Counted from the first letter of the stretch, positions 24,451 to 35,018 are shown. The stretch: 45,679 nt of DNA from Vibrio echinoideorum (GCF_024347455.1 NZ_AP025486.1:1-45679); one strand, 5' to 3'. Numbers and translations are program-made. Notes: generated by a model not told the origin, from the sequence alone.

Positions 24451-27321
24451 CTAAAAATCAACAACCTGCTGTAAAGCGAGATCTTTTACATCGTCAGCAT
24501 TTCGGCAACGAATAAGTTGCATTACTGGCAAATCCACTTGCAACTCCTTATTGAGGTCTATACTGATTTGTTTAAGGTGACTAGGCCTTAGTCCCAATTG
24601 AGAAAAAGGTAGGCTGTCGCTGTCAGAATTATTTTTTTCTTTACCAATAACTTGGCAGTAAATATCAAAGATCTTTCGCTTAGTTAAATCAATGTCCCAA
24701 CTTTCGTTTGGATCTCGATCTACCAACTCGATAACTCGAGACCGACCAATAGGTAATAGCTTATGCGACTGAACCACATATTGAGAAGTCTCAACCATGT
24801 GATCTAAAATCATGTCAATACGATCCAATATTGCCTTCACTAAATCATCTGCAACTGCTTCACTGGCATAATCAACACTGAACATGATTGAGCCTCCCGT
24901 AATTGCAACAAAACGTATATCCATTGCAACTTGTGGGGTTTGCGTCAAACCTCGTTGAAGGGTCATTGACGCATCGTCACTTAAAACTGGCCATGACAAG
25001 CCATTAGTAATGACGATTGGAAGAGCTGGTGCCGGCCCACACCGTTCAAATAGAACTCGAGCTAAATCGACCCCCGAAAAAGCCAAATGCTCAAGACCTT
25101 CTAAAGTATCTACCTGTAAAGTTTTTGCTCGCTGAAGAAAGTCATACTGATGAGCATTCCACTGTGTAACAATAAAACTCGACTGACTTGCATAATTAGC
25201 ACTCGTCATTGGTAGTACGGGTACTGCAACACAAAGCTGACCATTACAGACATGAGAAGACAACGCCTCCATTGCAACCGACATCATCAGAGTATTTTTG
25301 TATAACCCCTCCTTCCCAGCAACACGAACCAATTTTTTTACAGTTTCTTTTTCGATTTTCAGACTCTGCCTTTGATATCGAGAGTGCGAAATTGATTTGA
25401 GAGGTTTATGCCAAGGGAAACACATCGACTTTTCAACAGTAGCCAGTTTATTCAGCCAGTACTTTTCATCCTTAGCCCGTGCACTTTGCACGTGTTCATG
25501 GTCCGGCTCAAAGTCAAAAGAGGGTATATATGGTGCCTGCTCATCAAATAGCTCCACTAATAAAGAAGCAATGGAGCGAGCATCAAGAATTAATGCATCA
25601 AAGCGAGAAAATACATAAGTATCTGTTTCAGAAAGAGAGAAGGTAGTGACATTCCATAACGGCTGATCTAGATCAAACATATTATGATTATATGTATATC
25701 TGAAACGAGCTAACTCTTCCTCTGCCTTATCTTTTTCTATGTGCCTTAAGTCCACATGTGCCAAATTAACTTGAGGACATTGACTTACCTGTAACTTAAG
25801 CGATTTACTATCAATAAATGTTCTCAAACAAGGGTACTTAACCACCATGGTAGATAACCGATGACGAATTGAAGAAGCAGAAAGAGTCCCTCGATGTTCC
25901 AAAGTTTCTTGCATTGCAACGCCACCAAGAGGCATTTGGGTCGTTCTGCCTAGTAAGTAAGCTCGCTGCATTGGAGTCAATTCAGACTCAAAATGAGAGA
26001 GGCAAACTAATTTAGGCTGCAAGTTATCTAATGGTGCTACTAGTAAGTCAGGAGTCGAAATAACGATTTTAGTTAAAGCGACAAAATTCTCAAACATTGC
26101 CGACGTCCATTCTTTAGGTAAAGCTTCTTGACGAACATCCCAATTGATCATGATTCCGCCATCAATACTCACAACTTGTGAATCAAGCGCTACATGTGAG
26201 CCTTGAGAAATCGTCCAGTTCATTTTGCCAAAATGTTTATGGACACGACGAGAAAATAGATTCCCACTAGGTAAATCAATCGCAGAAGTAAAGACGACCG
26301 GCGCTAACTGAGTGCAGCCATGATGTAAAGAAAGGTCTCTCATCATACTCACACCATCATATCGACTGTGGCCAAGTAAAAGTCCCATTTTATCTGCGAC
26401 CGTATGACAAAACTCAAGGAGAGTCTTAGACTCTTTCATGTCCACACTAAGAACAACAAAATTGACGAAATCCCCGACTAAGCTTTCAGTCCCTTCAATG
26501 ATTGGCGGTCGCCAAAATGTTGGGACGTTAATTCTAAATGTTTCATCTCCGGTTGCTTTACCTAATGTCCTGGCAAACAAGCCGAGCATCAAATTAGCTG
26601 GCGTAAGGTTGTTTTTACGAGCAAGAGTGATGAGATCAGTTCGCTGTTCAGCATCTAACCAGGCCGAATAATGGTGGCTTTCAGCTTTATTAGTATTGGG
26701 CTCTAAAAAAGGCAATGAAGGAGAAGGAGCTATATTATTCAAATTCGATTTCCACCACGCCCTATCGGATTTCCTCTGAGACTTGAGAATAGGGTCATTT
26801 TTTGCCATGCCATGCCAAGAAAAAAACGTCGGATTGTTCTTAACCTCGGAAGCTCCACTTTCGTAAAGCATCGCTAAATCCTCAATTAAAACTCGGCAAC
26901 TATCTGGGTCAATAGCAATCATATCGCTATCAATATGTAAGCGGAATGCATTATCAGGTAATAAACTAACGGAGAATCTTGCAACTTGCCCTTGCGTCAG
27001 GTCAAGCATTTGATGAGCCCAGCTTTGTCTTTTTTCAATCAATGCTTTATGTATATTCTCGGGCGATAGATGAGTGAAATCTTCTATTTCTAAAAGAGCG
27101 TGATTAGGAACATCAATAATAGAACTTTCGCCTAAATGGTTTACTTTCAGCCGCAGCATTTCATGTCGTTTATATAAACTCCCTAATGCTGAGTTGAGTT
27201 TATCAATATTAATATTTTCGCCATCGAATTCGGTGTAAAGGTGAGATGCAACATTGCCTAGTTGCCCATTATCTTTTCTTCCAAACCAACATGCAGCCTG
27301 CATTGGTGTTAATTCACTCAT
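24451..27321 (-). CDS. angN: AngN: non-ribosomal peptide synthetase with two cyclisation domains and a carrier domain, 956 aa
   Basis: Two cyclisation domains are visible, residues 1-440 and 445-870. Each opens with the same signature (LTPMQAACWFGR at 4-15 and LTPMQRAYLLGR at 448-459). Both DxxxxDxxS motifs are intact (Asp133/Asp138/Ser141 and Asp575/Asp580/Ser583), unlike AngR. They would condense DHB with cysteine and close the thiazoline ring. A carrier domain at 875-950 has Ser914 in the core LGLRPSHL, where the usual residue before Ser is Asp or His rather than Pro. It is divergent from angH over a region with a Fur-like box and probably leads the angN-angU operon. Confidence 0.94.
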   Translation of the reverse strand: MSELTPMQAACWFGRKDNGQLGNVASHLYTEFDGENINIDKLNSALGSLYKRHEMLRLKVNHLGESSIIDVPNHALLEIEDFTHLSPENIHKALIEKRQSWAHQMLDLTQGQVARFSVSLLPDNAFRLHIDSDMIAIDPDSCRVLIEDLAMLYESGASEVKNNPTFFSWHGMAKNDPILKSQRKSDRAWWKSNLNNIAPSPSLPFLEPNTNKAESHHYSAWLDAEQRTDLITLARKNNLTPANLMLGLFARTLGKATGDETFRINVPTFWRPPIIEGTESLVGDFVNFVVLSVDMKESKTLLEFCHTVADKMGLLLGHSRYDGVSMMRDLSLHHGCTQLAPVVFTSAIDLPSGNLFSRRVHKHFGKMNWTISQGSHVALDSQVVSIDGGIMINWDVRQEALPKEWTSAMFENFVALTKIVISTPDLLVAPLDNLQPKLVCLSHFESELTPMQRAYLLGRTTQMPLGGVAMQETLEHRGTLSASSIRHRLSTMVVKYPCLRTFIDSKSLKLQVSQCPQVNLAHVDLRHIEKDKAEEELARFRYTYNHNMFDLDQPLWNVTTFSLSETDTYVFSRFDALILDARSIASLLVELFDEQAPYIPSFDFEPDHEHVQSARAKDEKYWLNKLATVEKSMCFPWHKPLKSISHSRYQRQSLKIEKETVKKLVRVAGKEGLYKNTLMMSVAMEALSSHVCNGQLCVAVPVLPMTSANYASQSSFIVTQWNAHQYDFLQRAKTLQVDTLEGLEHLAFSGVDLARVLFERCGPAPALPIVITNGLSWPVLSDDASMTLQRGLTQTPQVAMDIRFVAITGGSIMFSVDYASEAVADDLVKAILDRIDMILDHMVETSQYVVQSHKLLPIGRSRVIELVDRDPNESWDIDLTKRKIFDIYCQVIGKEKNNSDSDSLPFSQLGLRPSHLKQISIDLNKELQVDLPVMQLIRCRNADDVKDLALQQVVDF

Positions 27322-27372
27322 CAGCTTTCACTTTGTTGACAATTCATTTGTTAGGCGCCATTATTTTGCAAA

Positions 27373-27387
27373 CGATAATCATTTACA
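27373..27387. promoter_or_regulatory. Fur-like box between angN and angH
   Basis: CGATAATCATTTACA matches 11 of 14 defined positions of TGATAATNATTATCA and lies in the divergent region, 52 bases upstream of angN. It fits iron repression of both operons. Confidence 0.65.
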
Positions 27388-27667
27388 ATAAAAACCTTAT
27401 TATTATTAACTAGATAAGAGAAATACGTCACTTAACACGCTCTATTCAGGTCAGAAAAAATAAGAAACACCACCACATAGTGACATAGTCAGCAGTATGC
27501 ATATCAGAAGCTTGACAAATGCAAAAGCAGGGGGTGACTGAAACATTCCCTAAATAGTTGGCTTTATTAAAAATGACCAAAAAAATATGATAATTATAAA
27601 TAAGTTCAGAGCGCGTGATAATCACATGCTCTTTAGTCCATTTCGACAACGATTAATAGGCAACGTA

Positions 27668-28828
27668 ATGAAGCTATCTAATGAGGATCTCTGTAAGCTT
27701 AATAAATTCTGGCTTTACTGTGAGGAAAACCAATATTTTAATGTTGGTTACCCTGAATCAGCAGCTTTTGATTACTCTATACTAGAAAAGTTTATGAAAT
27801 TCTCCATCAATAATTGTGGTGACTGGCGAGAAGAGAGTAATTACAAACTAAACTCCTTCGAATTTGAGAAAGAAGTTATGCGTTTTTTCTCCCAATTATT
27901 TAAAATACCGTACAACGACAGTTGGGGGTATATATCAAATGGCGGTACTGAAGGAAACATGTTCTCGTGTTACTTAGCTCGTGAAATTTTTCCGACAGCT
28001 TACATTTATTACTCTGAAGAGACACATTACTCGGTAGATAAGATAGTTCGATTACTGAATATACCTGCAAGGAAAATACGTTCGCTTCCGAGTGGAGAAA
28101 TTGATTATCAAAATCTAGTAGATCAAATCCAAAAAGACAAACAAAAGAACCCTATTATATTCGCTAATATTGGCACTACGATGCGGGGTGCAACTGATAA
28201 TATACAGCGAATTCAACAAGATATCGCGTCAATAGGGTTAGAGAGAAATGATTATTATATTCATGCTGATGCAGCTCTCAGCGGAATGATCATGCCATTT
28301 GTAGAGCAGCCACACCCTTATTCATTTGAAGATGGTATCGACTCAATCAGCGTCTCTGGGCACAAAATGATTGGTTCCCCCATGCCGTGCGGTATTGTTC
28401 TTGCCAAGCGACATATGGTTGACCAGATTTCGGTAGAAGTCGACTATATCTCTTCACGGGATCAAACTATCAGTGGCTCAAGAAATGGTCATAGTGCCCT
28501 ATTCATGTGGACAGCAATCAAAAGTCATTCATTCGTAGATTGGCAAGGTAAAGTAAATCAGTGCTTGAACATGGCTGAATATACTGTTCAACGATTCCAA
28601 GAGGTAGGAATTAATGCTTGGCGTAATAAAAACTCCAATACTGTTGTATTTCCTTGCCCTTCTGAGCCTGTTTGGCGAAAACACTCTTTAGCCAATTCGG
28701 GCAGTGTGGCACACATTATCACCATGCCACACCTCGATGGTCCGGATAAGTTAGATCCACTCATCGAAGACGTCATTTACGACTTGCTCCCTAACTACAA
28801 CATCCTCAACGTCAGCGGTCAAAACTAA
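27668..28828 (+). CDS. angH: Pyridoxal-phosphate histidine decarboxylase AngH, 386 aa
   Basis: This group II decarboxylase has a PLP-binding lysine at 233 in [11 protein letters not shown], the stacking His120 (EETHYSV), and the HADAALSGM segment near 199. It converts histidine to histamine, which AngU hydroxylates. I chose the ATG at 27668: it gives 386 residues, equal to the known bacterial enzymes, with AGG seven bases upstream. The frame upstream of it is open but shows no ribosome site. It faces away from angN and is followed by the two ABC half-transporters in the same direction. Confidence 0.93.
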   Translation: MKLSNEDLCKLNKFWLYCEENQYFNVGYPESAAFDYSILEKFMKFSINNCGDWREESNYKLNSFEFEKEVMRFFSQLFKIPYNDSWGYISNGGTEGNMFSCYLAREIFPTAYIYYSEETHYSVDKIVRLLNIPARKIRSLPSGEIDYQNLVDQIQKDKQKNPIIFANIGTTMRGATDNIQRIQQDIASIGLERNDYYIHADAALSGMIMPFVEQPHPYSFEDGIDSISVSGHKMIGSPMPCGIVLAKRHMVDQISVEVDYISSRDQTISGSRNGHSALFMWTAIKSHSFVDWQGKVNQCLNMAEYTVQRFQEVGINAWRNKNSNTVVFPCPSEPVWRKHSLANSGSVAHIITMPHLDGPDKLDPLIEDVIYDLLPNYNILNVSGQN

Positions 28829-28943
28829 CAACAATATTCTATCAACCTCATTTCAATAGGCTTTATATGAAATATCGAGAGAGCTCAATAAGCTCACCAA
28901 AACTCACTCTATCTCAACTTTGTGGGTTAACTAGGGTGAGAAA

Positions 28944-30554
28944 ATGATAAATAAGATCAGCCAACATTACGTTACACCAGCCTTAATGCCAGCCTTAAGA
29001 CCTTCATTAGCAAAACTTACTTTAGGGACTCTAAGTGAAATTTTTTCTGCAGTGGCAAAAATTGGTGCATTGCTATGTTTAATACAATTAATCGATGATC
29101 TATCTAACCAATGGGTTTACGGAGCCATCGGGCTTTGGATCTTTAGCGCATTGCTCTCATCTTTGTCCTCTTGGTTAGTACACAATGCTGAATCTCTATT
29201 TTCAGCAAGATTACGTCGTCAGGTGGCACAACACTTAACGCGCCTTCCAAGCAAGACTCTCTCTCGGTATGGTGATAATCAACTTCGCCGCTTGGTTTCA
29301 GAAGACATCAATACTTTACATCATATGGTTGCTCATCTGCCTTCAGAGTTTGTAACTTTCGCCATCGTTCCGGTAATGTCCATTACCATTATGCTAAATA
29401 TGGCTGGTCCTATAGCGCTCTTAACCTTACTCCCTGGCCTTATTGCATCATTATACTACCTAGTCTTTCTGCCTAGATTCGCAGCTAAATATGGTGCAGA
29501 ACGTATGAACATAATGGGAGAAATAGTCACCGCAGTAAATGACTACACCAGAGGAATTAGAGTTAACCGGGTTTATGGAACTCAATCAGGTGCGCTCGCG
29601 AGTTATCACGGGGCAACTCAACGCTTCACTAATGGCATTATAAAATGGGTAGGGAGTGTGGCACTTCCAGCTTCCATCGCTATAGCTTTACTTCAAGCAG
29701 TTTCTACTTTTGCTATAGCTTATTCAATTTCTTACCGACTAAGTCCATCAGCAATGGCTTCTGTGTTTTTTTTCGGCCTGGCTGTCGTTTCACCAGTATT
29801 AAAGCTTGGTCACGGATTAGACTATGTCACTGCAGGTAAGAATGCAGCTAAGAACATTGGTAAGCTTTTGAAACAAACACCTATAGGTTGTGGAAACGTC
29901 AATGTAGGTTCAAAAACACTTCCTTTACAGGCTTCAAAAATCTCGGTAATTAATGACACAACAACCATTATCGATAGCTTCACCCACTGCTTTCCAACAG
30001 GTTCATGCACTGCCATTATGGGACCAAGCGGCATTGGAAAAAGTACGTTGCTGCGTATTTTAGCCGGTCAAGAAGTACCTTATTCAGGAACCACCATGCT
30101 TGGCAGTTATAAACTGTCCACACTTACCGAAATGTCACGTCACATGGCGATACGTTATGTTCCTCAAGATATAGGGGTACTTAAAACGACAGTTAGACAG
30201 AACTTACAACTAACGGCACCAAATGCCTGCGATAGCGAATTCTTTGACGCCTTAGCTCTAGCCGAAGTAGATATTAACCTCGATTATGATGCCAGCCTTC
30301 TTTCTGGTGGCCAGCAGCAACGCGTCGCTCTAGCTAGTATATTTCTCAATCAAGCCAGCATTTTCTTGTTAGATGAACCAACGAGTGCACTTGATAAAAA
30401 AACAGCCTTATCCATCATGAAAAACCTAACTGAATTCGCGCAAAAAGAAAATAAAACCATAATCATGGTAACCCATGATGCAGAGCTAGCCCAACGAGCC
30501 GACTTTATATTGACACTACAAAAAAATGCTCAATTACAGGATGAAGAAGTATGA
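28944..30554 (+). CDS. ABC half-transporter with fused membrane and ATPase domains, likely siderophore export (first of a pair)
   Basis: Residues 1-300 form an exporter membrane domain with about six helices. Residues 335-530 form an ATPase with Walker A (GPSGIGKST, near 358), signature LSGGQQQR (near 452), Walker B IFLLDEPTSALD (near 472) and the H-loop THD (near 510). It overlaps the next gene by four bases (ATGA), so the two probably form a heterodimer. The arrangement resembles the BarA/BarB pair in the acinetobactin cluster and the IrtAB-type siderophore ABC family. Position between angH and the DAHP gene suggests export of newly made anguibactin; import cannot be excluded on sequence alone, since IrtAB imports. 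Confidence 0.85.
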   Translation: MINKISQHYVTPALMPALRPSLAKLTLGTLSEIFSAVAKIGALLCLIQLIDDLSNQWVYGAIGLWIFSALLSSLSSWLVHNAESLFSARLRRQVAQHLTRLPSKTLSRYGDNQLRRLVSEDINTLHHMVAHLPSEFVTFAIVPVMSITIMLNMAGPIALLTLLPGLIASLYYLVFLPRFAAKYGAERMNIMGEIVTAVNDYTRGIRVNRVYGTQSGALASYHGATQRFTNGIIKWVGSVALPASIAIALLQAVSTFAIAYSISYRLSPSAMASVFFFGLAVVSPVLKLGHGLDYVTAGKNAAKNIGKLLKQTPIGCGNVNVGSKTLPLQASKISVINDTTTIIDSFTHCFPTGSCTAIMGPSGIGKSTLLRILAGQEVPYSGTTMLGSYKLSTLTEMSRHMAIRYVPQDIGVLKTTVRQNLQLTAPNACDSEFFDALALAEVDINLDYDASLLSGGQQQRVALASIFLNQASIFLLDEPTSALDKKTALSIMKNLTEFAQKENKTIIMVTHDAELAQRADFILTLQKNAQLQDEEV

Positions 30555-32233
30555 CTTATCAAAATACCCCATCTTCCAAATCAAACATTCCCGCGAGCGC
30601 AAAATATCGTTTATACAGGGTGGGAGCTGGATGGGCGTTGGTTGCGGCACTCGAAGCCTTAACCTACACAGTTCTTGCACTATCATTGGTAAAACAAGCC
30701 CCGCCACTAGGTGTCATATCAGCAGCAATTGTCGCTATTTTGGTGACGGTTCTAGTAACACGAGCGGGGTTTATATCTGGTGCGCAATTAGCCGGAGATT
30801 TGTACTCGGCAGTCGGTCAATCTCTTAGTAAAGCAAAACTTTCTTGGTTTAACGATCAGCATCGAACGCAACTAACTCAACTTGCCGAACGAGGCATTCC
30901 TGGCTTTATGTCAATCCCAGCTCACCAATTACAAACATTTTTGCACACGCCATTAGTACCCTTATTCTTGATCGCTGGCATCGGAATCGTTGGGGGGGCA
31001 GATGTTGCACTAATCAGTGCAGTCTCATTGATAGGCGCATTGCTGCTGCAATACAAAGCACAGAATCACCTCAGTAACTCTGACAGCGAAAGACACAACG
31101 CTGATGTTCAAGCCACAAAATCAACGCTCGAGCTCATAGATCACCTTGATTTGCTTCGCTCAACGGCAGGACCTGAACGAGCGATAGAAAGGATTGACCA
31201 AAGTTGGTGTACACAAGAAAAAGTACATTCGAGAATCAACCTAACTGCATCCATGGCCACTTTAACCTCTGCACTTGCAACGGTCTTGCCTTTGGCCTGC
31301 GTCACTATCTACCTAGTTGTAGAAGGGGTTACCCAACCACTATTGATTTTGGGGCTGCTGATATTAATTACCAGAGCGGCTGCACCACTAGGAGAATTAG
31401 CCTTAGCTGGTTTCGCCATCAACGACGTAAAGTCCTCAATAAGAGATTACAACCAGCTAACCAATGTACCAACTCTACCTGAACCCAAACCGGAAAATGC
31501 TATTAGTCCTAATAACTACAATTTCGAACTAAATCATGTTGGCTATTTGGATCTTTTCAAGGACGCCAATGTAGAAATAGTACAAGGTGAAAAAGTTGTA
31601 ATCAATGGCGTAAGTGGTAGCGGAAAGAGCACGTTATTAGGATTATTCTTAAGGTTTGATGACCCTAACCAAGGTCATATTTCGCTTGGTGGCATAAACC
31701 TCCAGAATATTCCATACGACATATTAATCCAGCACATCGCCTATGTCGCTCAGGATCCAATAATATTTACTGGAACATTGGCCGAAAATATTCGTTTAGG
31801 TAACCCAGAGGCAAGTAATGCTGAAGTAGAACTCTTTGCTAGGCAAGCGCAACTGAGTGAACTTATTGACTTATCAGGCGATGGAATAAACCAAAGTGTA
31901 GGCCAGAAAGGATCAAGGCTTTCTGGAGGGGAAAGACAAAGAGTCGCAATTGCTCGAGCTCTAATAAAAAAAGCACCTATCCTAATTTTAGATGAAGCCA
32001 CCTCTGCACTTGATGAAGTAACCGAACAGAAAATAGCACAACAAACTCAAGCATTAGGTTCAACTGTTATTGTGGTAACACACAGAGACAAGAAAGTTTG
32101 GCATCCAACGCTAGAACTCACGATTGATAAACAAAGAGTCAATGTTCTTCGTCTTAGGACCAACAGTATACAAGATTACGAAAAATCGGCGGCTCCGCGA
32201 TTAAGTAGAGCAATAAGTTCGAGATCTTTTTAA
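30551..32233 (+). CDS. ABC half-transporter, second of the pair
   Basis: The 560-residue protein has a six-helix membrane domain (residues 20-300) and an ATPase domain with Walker A GVSGSGKST (near 352), signature LSGGERQR (near 455), Walker B ILILDEATSALDE (near 475) and H-loop THRD. Both ATP sites of the pair look competent. A Ser/Arg-rich tail of about 50 residues follows the ATPase. It is coupled by an ATGA overlap to the first half-transporter and is followed by the DAHP synthase gene after about 130 bases. Same inferred role: siderophore efflux. Confidence 0.85.
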   Translation: MTYQNTPSSKSNIPASAKYRLYRVGAGWALVAALEALTYTVLALSLVKQAPPLGVISAAIVAILVTVLVTRAGFISGAQLAGDLYSAVGQSLSKAKLSWFNDQHRTQLTQLAERGIPGFMSIPAHQLQTFLHTPLVPLFLIAGIGIVGGADVALISAVSLIGALLLQYKAQNHLSNSDSERHNADVQATKSTLELIDHLDLLRSTAGPERAIERIDQSWCTQEKVHSRINLTASMATLTSALATVLPLACVTIYLVVEGVTQPLLILGLLILITRAAAPLGELALAGFAINDVKSSIRDYNQLTNVPTLPEPKPENAISPNNYNFELNHVGYLDLFKDANVEIVQGEKVVINGVSGSGKSTLLGLFLRFDDPNQGHISLGGINLQNIPYDILIQHIAYVAQDPIIFTGTLAENIRLGNPEASNAEVELFARQAQLSELIDLSGDGINQSVGQKGSRLSGGERQRVAIARALIKKAPILILDEATSALDEVTEQKIAQQTQALGSTVIVVTHRDKKVWHPTLELTIDKQRVNVLRLRTNSIQDYEKSAAPRLSRAISSRSF

Positions 32234-32366
32234 AAAAAATAATGCTAAAACTACTACTTATGGTGTTTATCTTTCGAATCCACATGCTGGCTTTAACCTT
32301 ATAGTCAGCATCATCTTAAGAAACCATTACCTTTAATAAGTGAACTCAACTTTACGGATAGTATCC

Positions 32367-33443
32367 ATGAATACGTTAAAAAACATCATAAAAATCAAGT
32401 CAGCGATGTCTTTACCGAACCTAGAAAATATCTTAGATGAAACTATCATTAGCACAGAAACTAAAGAATTCATTTTCAACCAAAGACAAGAAATAGCCAA
32501 TATCCTCTCAGGCGACGACTCAAGATTATTAGTCATTATCGGACCATGTTCAGTACATGAACCTAATGCAGTTATCGAATACGCGACTCGATTAGCAAAT
32601 GCACAAAAGCACTACAATGGCACTTTGAAATTAGTCATGCGAACTTATTTTGAAAAACCACGAACACGAAGAGGATGGAAAGGATTTATTGTTGACCCAG
32701 ATCTCAATGGTAAATTCGATTTACTCAAGGGGATTACTCACAGTCGGAAACTAATGCAATCGATTCTAGAACTTGGTGTTCCCACAGCCAATGAGTTTCT
32801 CGATACTAATATCGCCTTATATATTGCAGACCTAGTATGTTGGGGAGCCATCGGTGCTCGCACTACTGAATCACAACCTCATCGACAGTTGGCTTCTGGG
32901 TTACATTGCCCTATGGGCTTTAAAAACGGTACTGACGGTAATATTGACATATCCATTGATGCTATACACGCAGCACAAGATTGTCATACGATGCTAACAC
33001 AAACAACCGACAACCAAACTGTTGCAATACAAACTCAAGGCAACAATCACTGCCACGTAATCTTACGTGGTGGGGCAACTCCAAATTATTCGTCCCAACA
33101 TATAAAACAAACCTCGCTCCAACTTAAACGAAGTAAACTCTCACCCAAAATAGTTGTCGACTGCAGTCATGGGAATAGCGGAAAACTCGCAAAAAACCAG
33201 TTAATCGTTGTTGAAGATATTGCTCGCCAGATCTCTTCCGGTGAAATCAACATCGCAGGTGTCATGTGTGAAAGCTATCTAGTTGGCGGCAATCAAAAAC
33301 TCGGTAACGGAGCTCTCAATTACGGCCAATCAATTACTGATGAATGCTTAAGTTGGGAAGATACTTTAATATTTCTCGACCACTTGAATGTTGCAATGTT
33401 AAAAAAAGTGAGCTCTCAACTAACTCCAACCGAGTACGTTTAA
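32367..33443 (+). CDS. 3-deoxy-7-phosphoheptulonate (DAHP) synthase, class I, 358 aa
   Basis: The family motifs LLVIIGPCSVHEP, RTYFEKPRTRRGWKG, a central GAIGARTTESQPHR and KIVVDCSHGNSGK are all present, as in AroF/AroG/AroH. The enzyme condenses phosphoenolpyruvate and erythrose-4-phosphate, the entry to chorismate. A plasmid copy beside angC would raise precursor supply for DHB under iron limitation. The N-terminus is shorter and more basic than AroG, so feedback inhibition could differ. The start is uncertain: ATG 32367 fits the family length; a GTG at 32340 is also in frame. Whether it is fed by the exporter promoter is not clear. Confidence 0.9.
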   Translation: MNTLKNIIKIKSAMSLPNLENILDETIISTETKEFIFNQRQEIANILSGDDSRLLVIIGPCSVHEPNAVIEYATRLANAQKHYNGTLKLVMRTYFEKPRTRRGWKGFIVDPDLNGKFDLLKGITHSRKLMQSILELGVPTANEFLDTNIALYIADLVCWGAIGARTTESQPHRQLASGLHCPMGFKNGTDGNIDISIDAIHAAQDCHTMLTQTTDNQTVAIQTQGNNHCHVILRGGATPNYSSQHIKQTSLQLKRSKLSPKIVVDCSHGNSGKLAKNQLIVVEDIARQISSGEINIAGVMCESYLVGGNQKLGNGALNYGQSITDECLSWEDTLIFLDHLNVAMLKKVSSQLTPTEYV

Positions 33444-33450
33444 GTCCTAT

Positions 33451-33491
33451 TAACCATTTGCGAAAGTAAACAGTTACTAATCAAATGGTTA
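33451..33491. terminator. Nested hairpin after the DAHP synthase gene
   Basis: TAACCATTTG (33451-33460) pairs with CAAATGGTTA (33482-33491), and AGTAA with TTACT inside. It lies eight bases after the stop codon, without a T-run. Likely a transcript end. Confidence 0.55.
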
Positions 33492-33606
33492 ATAATCCTA
33501 TAACTCTTAATGCGATTAAACATCGCTTAACCCTCCAAGCCCGACAACACCTAAACTACAGAAATATCATTAAAAACATAGGCTTAACCAGATCATGATC
33601 ACTAAA

Positions 33607-33638
33607 TGATATCGATTATCAATTGATATTGATTATCA
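33607..33638. promoter_or_regulatory. Two tandem Fur boxes upstream of angC
   Basis: TGATATCGATTATCA (33607-33621) and TGATATTGATTATCA (33624-33638) match 12 and 13 of the 14 defined positions of TGATAATNATTATCA. They are the best Fur sites in the window and should repress angC-angE when iron is plentiful. Confidence 0.85.
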
Positions 33639-33680
33639 CTATCAATTATAATTCACTCCATTACTAATTCAGAAAATGTT

Positions 33681-33785
33681 ATGGCGAAGAAGTCCAACCT
33701 GTTTTATCAAACCTATTGGTCTAAGCGTCACATAGAAAAATATTTTGTATTACTTACTCGTCTATTTCTTATCAGCGATAAATAG
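33681..33785 (+). CDS. Possible leader peptide ORF before angC, 34 aa
   Basis: The frame MAKKSNLFYQTYW... ending LISDK is basic and lies between the Fur boxes and angC. No good ribosome site precedes it. It could be a leader, a gene remnant or chance. Confidence 0.25.
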   Translation: MAKKSNLFYQTYWSKRHIEKYFVLLTRLFLISDK

Positions 33786-33836
33786 AAACTTTAGTTTATG
33801 AGCTCGAGTAAATTAACATATTAATAAGGACAGTTT

Positions 33837-35018
33837 ATGAAACGAGAGGTTGTCGGTTTTTCCAAAATGGCCAACGAGATGTTTAACAAAGAACTGTTAA
33901 AATCACCGTTCTTTTTTTCATCCCCCTATAATTCAATGCTTGGTGTTGGCATCAAAACACAATGTAGTCATTCCATACCTTTCTCACAACTAGCAAGCAA
34001 AGCTGAAGAGCTATTAAAAAAGGCTAAAACAAAGGATAGCGATAACCCTGTACTATTTGCGACCGTTCCATTTGACGAAAGAACGCCCACTCAATTTTGT
34101 ATTCCTGAAACGCTTTATGTTTCCAGCAGTACACGTAGTCAAGGTAGCAGTGATTGTACGTCTCAGAAAGCCAAGGTAATCTCGCCACCAACTGGGGAAG
34201 ATTATAAAAATGGCGTATCTCATTTGCTGGACCTTTTTGATACCACTGAACTATCAAAAGTCGTACTTTCTCGATCGGTAAAAATTACGACCGATGAAAA
34301 CATCAACCAATGTTCGCTATTACGTAACTTATTATCAATAAACACAAATGGTTATACTTTTTGCTCTCAAATCTCGGAGCGTTCTAAGCTTATGGGAGCG
34401 AGCCCAGAGCTGCTCCTTTCCAAAAAAGGCAGCCACGTATTATCTAATCCGCTAGCTGGATCTCGAGCTAAATCGTCTTGTGGTGTTGAAAACCAAAATG
34501 CGTATTCTTCTTTACTTGATACTCAAAAAGATCTAAACGAACATAACTTAGTAGTTGAGGAAGTCGAAAAGGTTCTCAGCAATTATTGCCATAACCTATA
34601 TACGCCAATGGTTCCCTCTGTAATTGAAACAGAAACCATGCTGCATTTGTCTACTGTGTTACAAGGGCAAGCAGATGATCCAAATATCAACGCCTTAAAA
34701 ATTGCAGCAGATCTTCACCCAACACCGGCAGTATGTGGTTTCCCACGACAACCAGCCTATGCTGCCATAAAAGAAATTGAAAATTTCGATCGCGGTTACT
34801 TTACCGGAATGGTGGGCTGGTGTGATGCAAGAGGCAATGGCGAATGGGTCGTAACCATTCGATGTGCAGAAGTAAGTCTACGATCTATGTCGATTTATGC
34901 TGGTGCAGGGATCGTTCATGAATCCTCACCTCAAAGTGAACTCGACGAAACCGGAGCTAAAATGAAAACCATTTTGCGTGCGGCTGGAATACAAGTAGAT
35001 GAGTTACTCACTGTATAA
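33837..35018 (+). CDS. angC: Isochorismate synthase AngC, 393 aa
   Basis: This EntC-family chorismate-utilising enzyme has [10 protein letters not shown] near residue 141, [23 protein letters not shown] near 187, [14 protein letters not shown] near 262 and the C-terminal [16 protein letters not shown] with IRCAEV. It converts chorismate to isochorismate, the first committed step to DHB. AAGGA upstream supports the start. angE follows 13 bases later, so the two form an operon driven from the region with tandem Fur boxes. Confidence 0.94.
   Translation: MKREVVGFSKMANEMFNKELLKSPFFFSSPYNSMLGVGIKTQCSHSIPFSQLASKAEELLKKAKTKDSDNPVLFATVPFDERTPTQFCIPETLYVSSSTRSQGSSDCTSQKAKVISPPTGEDYKNGVSHLLDLFDTTELSKVVLSRSVKITTDENINQCSLLRNLLSINTNGYTFCSQISERSKLMGASPELLLSKKGSHVLSNPLAGSRAKSSCGVENQNAYSSLLDTQKDLNEHNLVVEEVEKVLSNYCHNLYTPMVPSVIETETMLHLSTVLQGQADDPNINALKIAADLHPTPAVCGFPRQPAYAAIKEIENFDRGYFTGMVGWCDARGNGEWVVTIRCAEVSLRSMSIYAGAGIVHESSPQSELDETGAKMKTILRAAGIQVDELLTV

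Noticed and set aside
30526..30828. 100-codon frame overlapping the start of the second ABC gene
   Set aside because: It lies in another frame of a clear ABC transporter gene.
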